A stretch of DNA of 64,000 nucleotides from Corbicula japonica (Eukaryota > Mollusca > Bivalvia > Venerida > Cyrenidae). The DNA lies in NCBI GenBank assembly GCA_038501625.1, contig JAZAYU010000697.1:1-64000 (forward strand), written 5' to 3'. Shown here piece after piece: positions 56,309-64,000 of this stretch (position 1 is the first letter of the stretch; the number at the start of each line of letters is the position of its first letter). The position numbers were made by a program, and so were the translations under genes. The notes beneath the pieces are model-generated. The model worked only from the letters and a program-made list of their open reading frames with translations. It did not search any database and was not told the DNA's origin.

Positions 56309-56625
56309 GATCCAAGCAGTCGTCGAATGGCAGTAACCGGCAGTAAAAACATATCAAATTGCTTTAATGTCATGTTTTTCTATAAATTTCAAGCTTTATA
56401 CATTCAGCAGCAAAACTTTTTGTAACAAGAGGAGATATATATATGTATTTTTTTTCCTTGCTAACATTGCGGATAGGTACAATGTTATCTGCGCTAAACA
56501 GCTGGCGAAGGTGAAAAATGTTTCGTTGCCGACGGGAAACCTTAAAGGCAATGCAATCGTTCGAAAGATTGCATTTTTACACGAACACTAACGCTGCCTG
56601 CGACGCCCCTGACACGCTGTGAAAA
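56309..56625. repeat. Diverged partial unit of the 383-bp satellite
   Basis: Resumes with AATGGCAGTAACCGGCAGTA, then CTGGCGAAGGTGAAAAATG and CGTTGCCGACGG, and ends after GACGCCCCTGACACGCTGTG. More diverged than the five units upstream. Confidence 0.85.
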
Positions 56626-58020
56626 AACTATTCACGTTTTTAAATGGTAACCATTTTTACAAGGTTCCTTTTGCAACATCTCACAGCTTGTTTGCTTTTC
56701 TAGAGCTTATAGCAATGTTAAAGATTTCAAAGAATGTGATCTTTGCATAACATGAATATCTTTTAACATGTTGTCGGTACCACACATTAAGGATAACTTT
56801 TTACAAGTTTTAGCGCCGACATCCGGTGTTCGCTGTTCTATTATTTCATCTACATGTATCTGCGTAGATTGAAGAACACAGCGTAACTACTATTATGACA
56901 ACGTTTCATGCGTCATGTTTTTGACCAGAAGGTTATATAAAAAAAATATTTCAGTGCACTTTTCGTACGCACTAATAATTGCTATTTCATAACCTGTTAT
57001 ACCTTTTGGAGCAAGAACGTCGTCATTAAGTGGAAGATGGAACGAATGAAACGAGCTTTACATGTATCAAATATCACCGAAACATCTTGCAAATCTTAAT
57101 AAACATTATTCCATGTGGTCATAATATATAGAATGTCTCGAGTGACATAACAGCAGTAATGAATGTTTTAGGCCAAGTATAACCTATTGTGCTTGGTTCG
57201 TGATGACATCATGGTGACAGCGGTAAATACACCTAACAGTCCTTGCTCAAACATTCCAGCTTCTTTCGTTGTCACTGTTGTTTTAAATACAAGAGCAATA
57301 GTGGATTCATTGAAAATACACTGTACAAATTTGGTTTTTTATTTGTTATTACAATGATATAAATAAATCATGTACATGTCATCATAATCAATTGGATCGT
57401 GCAAACAGCAGACCTGCCACAATTTCCAACTTCATTAGGTTCCGGATCTTTCCAATGTCGGCCTGGAATTAATAAAATCATTCTTAATACTAATATTGTT
57501 CAACATTGTGGAATGTTAACTTTTGCTTCATAAACATAATTATGTTCATTTGTAAAAAATTATCATTGATGCTCACTATGTAATTTAATGAATTCTCATT
57601 TGTAGAGTTTTTGAAAACTTCTCTTGGAAATGTACAATAGAGTAATAAGGTCCTGTGATGGTTTAGTTAATCTTGCAGTTTTCATCCGCGGAAAATTGCC
57701 GTTAGCTATAAACTTTTTTCGCACAATGGAATTCAAAACATCCGCAACATTTATTACTGATTATCAAACAAAGTCATGGTCATTCACACATCAAAAATGT
57801 GTTCAGTGTGTTCAGGGTATGGCAAATATACGAGAAATACCTAAAAAGATATTAATGCATGTTTGTTTATTAATAGTTCTATGTAAATCAAATGTATAAG
57901 CTAAGTAATCTTGCGAGTGTTGAAAAGCTTTCCAGCTATATTTATTGTTTATATTTATATTATGGAAGGAGCGTAGTTCTACCCAGGTTCCGCCTTGTCT
58001 AAAATAATACCCTCCCAAGT
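56626..58020. other. Intergenic DNA, no gene recognised
   Basis: AT-rich. The 91-codon frame at 57624-57899 has no family signal. Confidence 0.4.
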
Positions 58021-58029
58021 TAATTTTCC

Positions 58030-58800
58030 TTCATCAGAACTACAATTTGGTGTTGCACAGAACACATGTGCCGCAATTTGCAAAAATATCAAATGTGGGC
58101 CAATTTTTCATCACATATGATAAACAGGTGTAATTCAATTTGCATTGCTATACTACAAAATTCTAGATTAAGTTAAATTTTATCAGGTATTGTCTTTCTT
58201 TTATACTTCAGTTATAAGCAAAATTACGATTCAGGTTAAAATCATTTCAAAGGAGCATAACTCAAAACAGATACATGTTTATCTTAATTTAAACAGATGA
58301 CAAATATCAATTATTGCGTCAAAAGAACAAATACTTTACAAGGTATAAGCATTTAAGTTTCATGTTAAGTTATTTGAAAGGGGTATAAGTTCATCAGGAG
58401 TTATCCTTCTTGTTGTTACAAATGGAATCATTCTTCAATATGAAATATTACAAGTATTCAGTTAATAGGACAATTACTTTTGAAGTTTTAGTGAACATTA
58501 AGTTCCATATTGAAGTCATTTGAAATGGGCATACTCTAAAAATAGTGAAACAGGAATAAAACGTACATTGAATTAATATCAATGTGTTATGTGTTATGAA
58601 AACATCATATAACAAACACCTTCATTTTGCCCTGTGGTTCCTTAAAATTCATTACGCACAATTATCTCTTTTTTTCGCATCACAAACTAAAATAAAATGA
58701 TCTTAAGGGCTTACTACACTCCTCCCAAACACGTTCATCGATAAACAGAAAATGACCAAAATCTCATTAACGGCGAAATGCCGTTCAATGAAACTTTGCA
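58030..58800. repeat. Relative of the 6.8-8.3-kb interspersed repeats
   Basis: 58030-58130 (AATTTGGTGTTGCACAGAAC) matches 6860-6945. Sub-repeats at 58200-58560 match 7980-8230. 58740-58800 resembles 8290-8345. This suggests one longer repeat family present in both places. Confidence 0.5.
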
Positions 58801-61400
58801 CAAATGAATGTTACTAAAATATCTTGAACATTTTGAAGAGGGGATAAATCGAAGACAGAACTATTTCGATTTAAACATTGAAATGGGGCAAATATTATTT
58901 ATGGAACTTTTCAAAAAATTACGCACAGTTACACAAAGAAAAAAAAATGCGGAAGCAAATTTGATACTGCTTTGTTAATGGTAGAACTACATGTAGATCT
59001 TCGTTTTAAATATAAAGTCAGTTCGAAACATTAAAAACCATATTGACATACCTGGCTCTGTGACTGGGTGAATCGCAGCACCATCAAGGAAGCAACATAA
59101 AGGTCTCAAATAGGATATACATTAATTTAAAAATATGAAAATGGCAGAGGATGAATTTTCGAGGCAGGAACAGCATGATGGTCCTGTGTACCAAATGTAA
59201 TAGAATTTGACAAAAGTAAGTTCCTGTAGTGTTTTCAAATACTACTAATCCTTGTTTTAATAGGTACATTACACGTTTGACTATGGTCCAAATGTAACAT
59301 TACCACATCGTAGTCAACAGATCAGACCGATTTTTCTTTATTGGATTTTTTTTAATTCGATGTTCGTGTTAATTCCATCAAATAACCGCATTGATGAGCA
59401 GAAGTCATTTATAAATATTTAAAATTATTCATCACAATTTGAACTTCTGATGAGTGTAATATCTAATTGCTTACCACTCCTAAAAAGTAATCAGAAGAGT
59501 ACAAAACGATATAAACGGCTGCCGGCTATTCTTGAAGTCAAAGTAAATATGCGTTTCGATTATTCATTGAATAAGATCAAACTTCAAGATAGGCATTAAA
59601 TTTAAATATTAATATATCAAAGTTAATAGAGTTCTTTCACATTGTTACCTCCCCTTAGTGCTCTCTAAAACTGAAGAGCATATTTAGTCGATAAATGCAC
59701 GCGAGGGGGCATCGTTTACTATTGTTAATATGACTGAGTGATTATAAAATTAAGAAAATGTTGATTAATCATTTCAAATTTATAAATAAGTAAGTTCAGT
59801 CAAACAACGAAGAATAAAAAAAAACGTTATGATCATTTACAAGCACATCAAGAAAGTTTATGCGCATTTTAAACATTGTTTATCGCGGTATTTTCAGGAC
59901 GCGAGTATCCAACGGAATTCTTTGGGTTTTTTTTATGAAAATACACACGTGAATTGTGTTTACTAAAAATAAATCTGTATAATTGACAATTCAGACGAAC
60001 ATTATCGGACATTTTACCGTTTTACGGCATTTTTTTGTAACGCTATAATTTATAGTGGAATGAGACATAATTATATTCTTATGTAGCTCGTCGGCGACCA
60101 GGTTGATATGTGTTCTGCGTGTTTTGCTTTTGAGAAAAAATATTAAGTATTTACATAATAGGATGATTCCAGCTACAACCCGAGAAATCGTTAAATTGAT
60201 TGAACCAAACGAATATTGCCGGACGGCAGGCCAACCAAAACCTATGAGATCCAGAGGGTTTTGTTGTTGTTGTTTTTTTAAATAAAAAATATTTTGATGT
60301 TGAAGTTCGTAATTGTTGTCGCTGAAGGTTTTGAAATATAATATTTTCATTTCTGTTTAAAATCAAAATGACCATGGACCAAAACAAATGAACGGGACTG
60401 CGATATTCAGGTCCGAGTTTAGTTTTATGACACTTAGCTGTTGTGTACTTGTGTGCCCGAGGCAGCGTGTCACTATCATGTAATCTCTCAATAAACAGGA
60501 AATTTTCGAGCCGTGATCAAGACCAAGTTTCTTAATATTAATTAATATATATGTAAAACCCATTCTAAATTCAGTTAAATTTATGTTTCATTAATTATCC
60601 TTTTCAATATTTTTAAATCCTGAGATTTTGCCTGAAAATCCTTAGATCCGGAGAAGAACCTTACGGTCCGGAGATTTCAGATAAAATCCTGAGATTTTGG
60701 AGGTCTGCGGACATTTTATCTTCTTTCTACATCATTCCCGTAACACGTAGATATGCATGAAATGCGACTTAAATTAATGTCTTTTGACTATGGCTGACGA
60801 TTTTATATAAAAAAAAGATGTTTATAATAACATGAATAACTTAATAAGCTTAACGGGCGTTGAATACAACGACGAAACATTGCTGAATTCATCCGTTTAC
60901 ATCCAATTTAGAGAGATCATGTAACATAAAATATATTTCTTGCAGTAAACGTATTTTGTCAGAAAAACTCGATACGCTTATATATGTGTCTGTGGAAAAT
61001 ATACATTAACGTGTAATCCACAATGTATTTGTTTTCATATAAGACTTCCCGATTCAAAGTGGCAATCACGTATTTGATTGTTTTACGCTTTTCACAGTCA
61101 AATCTTGCCCACCAGACGTTTTAAGCCTATTATATTCGGAAATTCTAAAACTCGAATTTATTATGCTTTATCATAATTAATATTATAATTTATCATTTGC
61201 TTTAAGACGACACCGTGATCATGTCTGTTCATTCTGTTAGCAATGACACAGTTAAATGCCCCCTCACTTGTCGGTTTAGGATAAAACCAATTTTTTCCGC
61301 ACCTAACGTGGCGTACGACGCATGCGCACAACAATGTGAAAGACCTCTATTAAATATTAAGCATTTTTTCCGCTGTGTATCATGCCTAATATGTAGATCG
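58801..61400. other. Intergenic DNA, no gene recognised
   Basis: Contains a short degenerate GATCCGGAGA/GGTCCGGAGATTT repeat at 60610-60710. Overlapping frames at 59991-60387 are not supported. Confidence 0.4.
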
Positions 61401-61870
61401 ACTGGGGTTATTTTTAGATGACCCAACTAAATTAAGAAACGTTATGGGATTCCATAGTGATAACGGATCCATGGTGTCAGGTAAGCATGTGTAGAATCGA
61501 TTTGCTTGATTATTAGCAAGTTTTGTATTCCAAAATAATTCCAGATGTCTATAATATAAATCTTTAAATTACGTTTTATTTTTTATATTTTTTGTTAATC
61601 GATTAAATTAAATATATCATATATAGGTTAGACTGATCTATAATTAGCAAGGTTATTTAGGTTGTAACGGCTCTATTTCAACAAAAGTTGTTAGACATGA
61701 TATAATAGTCATATACTACAATACTAGTTGGAATTCATTAACAGCACTTATAATAACTTTTCTCGGAAGATTGCTACTTCTGGTTTTTTCATCTAAACGT
61801 GAATAGTAGCGCGATGTTCAAATTCACTCGGACCTTCGCGAGACTTTGCGAGATTCTTTTTAAAATGCCT
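61390..61870 (+). repeat. Duplicated block containing the mini-exon, copy 1
   Basis: The block around the mini-exon continues through TTGCTTGATTATTAGCAAGT and AACAAAAGTTGTTAGACATG to TTCGCGAGACTTTGCGAGAT. It is repeated at 63535-64000 and, in shorter form, at 63060-63300. Confidence 0.85.
61418..61480 (+). CDS. Candidate 63-bp phase-1 mini-exon, copy 1 (intact)
   Basis: Acceptor GGGGTTATTTTTAG before 61418 and donor GTAAGC at 61481. Read in phase 1 at both ends it is open over 21 codons (DPTKLRNVMGFHSDNGSMVS). Two further copies in the window have lost a working frame or donor. The parent gene would extend beyond the right edge or is not recognised. No family known. Confidence 0.4.
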
Positions 61871-63059
61871 CGTAAAGCTACATTCATAATGTTACATTTG
61901 TAAGGCTACGTTTTTCGGTGAAAATGTGTTTTTAACGTGTTAAAGGTAAAAGCATTATTATACTATTATCAATGTTTTCACTACCCGAATAAACATTAAC
62001 TTAATATATTTGAACAATATTTGAACAATGCTTTATATGCTACGCTTAAAAAAGTCATGTACATGTACAAGAATCATGTTTATTATTTTATAATATATAT
62101 TTCATTCCTTTGTGTCAATAGACATTATATTGATTTGCGTGTAAATTAAATAATTTCATTGTAAATCCTTCACAATTACTTAATAGCGGACTCGCAGTTT
62201 TTTCGCGTAACATATTACACGTAGTTGCCTGATTTAAGACAAGTAAGCACATTGTAAAATCCTTAGTCGCGATAAAGAATGAAATTTATATAAGAAACGT
62301 ATTGCAAAAGGCATTGGTTGTGTTTATTCTTAAACATAATGTATCAGATGATATATCAATTGCTGAAAGAATAAAATATATTTAGTGAAAACTTCAAGAC
62401 TTACATAGCGAACTCATTGTTTATATTGCGAAGCTTGTTATATACAGCTGCCCGATTTAAGAGACGGGTAAACATTTCAATTACTGAAAGAGCTGGGATA
62501 AATTTCTATTAACTAAATACTCACAGATATTACAATAATTCAAGCTCGCAGATTTTATTACTTAAATTTTCAGCTTTACAGTGAAAGTGTAACATCGTTT
62601 TCTTTAAGTCATTTACTTACTTTCACTTTGAAATTCATTTTGTATAGGTTGATATAAAAGAGTGACTGTATTGTTGTTGACAAAAATCCTAGCCAATTAC
62701 GTGTATTGTAGTGTGCCTCATTTCAACATCTTTCAACACAAGAGAATAGAAAAGATCTAAACGTCACAGCAATAATCGTTTCAAACAGTGTATTAACTAA
62801 TTGTTTAAAAATCCCACTAGATACCTCTTCACCCTGCTAGATGCCTCTCCGGTGGAAATAGCTACCATTCGAAATAGTTTATTTAATTTTCCCGCTGCAT
62901 AATAATATAATACATGTATTATTTACAACACTTCATTGGTTAATAAATTAGGTCAAAAGTGAGCTTAGACAGCTAACGCCGAAAAATTTAATTTAAATAT
63001 TAATATGTCAACGTTAATAATATATTAAGTAGGTGTGTATTTGTGTATTATGCCTTATC
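61871..63059. other. DNA between duplicated blocks, no gene recognised
   Basis: AT-rich sequence with no recognised feature. Confidence 0.4.
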
Positions 63060-63300
63060 TGTAGATTGACTTTGTTATTTTTAGATGACCCATCTAAATT
63101 AAGAAACGTTATGGGATTCCATAGCGATAACGGATGTGTAGAATCGATTTGCTTGATTATTAGCAAGTTTTGTATTCCAAAATAATTCCAGATGGCTGAA
63201 ATATAAATCTTAATAAAAAGTTTTATTTTATAAAGTATTTTTTGTTAATCGATTAAATTAAATATCTCATATTATATGGGTTAGACTGATCTATCTTACT
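63060..63300 (+). repeat. Duplicated block, copy 2: mini-exon without donor
   Basis: The acceptor is kept (exon would start at 63085), but 20 bp covering the exon end and the GTAAGC donor are missing after 63134. This copy should not be spliced as an exon. Confidence 0.75.
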
Positions 63301-63534
63301 TGATCAGTGTATATATTATAAATAGGAAAGTTAACGTTCCTTTTTAGTTTTACCCAAAATTCAATTTCTCTTTCTTTTCCTACCGAATAAAGTGGAAATC
63401 TTCCCAGTTCACCAATTAATAAAGGGGTAGGATCAATATGCTTTTGCACATAAATAAACCTCGTACGCAGAAATGAGAAACCTTTTTTCTGTTTAGCAGT
63501 TACACGACAGTGAATTTATCAAACAGTTTAGTTG

Positions 63535-64000
63535 GGATTCCCTGTTTCTAAAATTATGTTATTTTTAGATGATCTAACTAAATTAAGAAACGTTATGGGA
63601 TTCCATAGTGATTACTGATGGTGTCAGGTAAGCATGTGTAGAATCGATTTGCTTGATTATTAGCAAGTTTTGTATTCCAAAATAATTCCAGATGGCTGTA
63701 ATATAAATCTTTATATAACGTTTTATTTTTTATATTTTTTGTTAATCGATAAAATTAAATATTTAATATATGGTTTAGACTGATCTATAAATAGCATGGT
63801 TGATAAGTTGTAACGGCTCTGTTTCAACAAAAGTTGTTAGACATGATATAATAGTCATATACTATAATACTTGTTAAAATTCATAAACAGCACTTTTAAA
63901 TTTTCTTGAAAGACTGCTACTTTTGATTTTGCATTTAAACATGAATAGTAGCGCAATGTTACAATTCATTCGGATCTTCGCGAGACTTTGCGAGATCCTT
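63535..64000 (+). repeat. Duplicated block, copy 3: mini-exon frameshifted
   Basis: Acceptor at 63568 and donor GTAAGC at 63628 are kept, but the exon is 59 bp (63569-63627), four bases shorter than copy 1, and meets a TGA in phase 1. The block runs past the window end. Confidence 0.8.

Noticed and set aside
57624..57899. 91-codon plus-strand frame
   Set aside because: No family signal, no splice sites or promoter; adjoins a dispersed repeat.

Overview
The window is nuclear DNA of an animal, most likely a bivalve mollusc. The evidence is AT-rich sequence, GT-AG introns, an N-terminal domain of the CXorf38-like type that is expanded in bivalves, and many decayed repeats, including a reverse transcriptase fragment of a kind I know from bivalve genomes. 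The species cannot be named from the sequence.

1-3911: a compact, GC-richer block that looks like an endogenous dsDNA-virus or Polinton/adintovirus-like element. It encodes, all on +, a broken FtsK/HerA-type packaging ATPase, an acidic-tailed ORF, two unrecognised small ORFs and a one-pass membrane protein with a 17-residue tandem duplication. It is bounded by the same 11-bp minisatellite in opposite orientations (699-874 and 3708-3911), so the arrays act as terminal inverted repeats. No polymerase, integrase or capsid gene is visible.

4458-38769: one large + strand gene, the only intact host gene I can assemble. A candidate promoter has seven tandem 17-18-bp units, six with a perfect AP-1 site, then a CRE, another AP-1 site and a TATA box. 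A 5'UTR exon with a strong-context uORF follows. Eight coding exons (5394-5972, 9504-9677, 22955-23116, 31559-31652, 31929-32032, 33412-33652, 36274-37281, 38213-38769) have matching splice phases and give a 972-residue protein: a CXorf38/DZIP3-HEPN-like domain with a cysteine cluster, a helical linker, an unrecognised region, and a C-terminal trypsin-like protease domain with His712, Asp760 and Ser868. I infer a cytosolic, stress- or infection-inducible protease; this is untested.

The introns hold nested repeats: a 1.6-kb element with 11-bp flanking repeats, a possible 10-kb inverted-arm structure containing a PIF/Harbinger fragment, a duplicated block with a GGGGGCC-rich minisatellite, and two 3.2-3.6-kb elements with 510-560-bp terminal inverted repeats. 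One of these has a GTATA target duplication.

38770-64000: no complete gene recognised. It holds hairpin MITEs, a tandem tRNA-related SINE, a LINE 3' fragment with one nonsense codon, a 383-bp satellite interrupted by a 1.2-kb insertion carrying a tRNA-like sequence, and near the right edge a 63-bp mini-exon present three times, intact only in the first copy.
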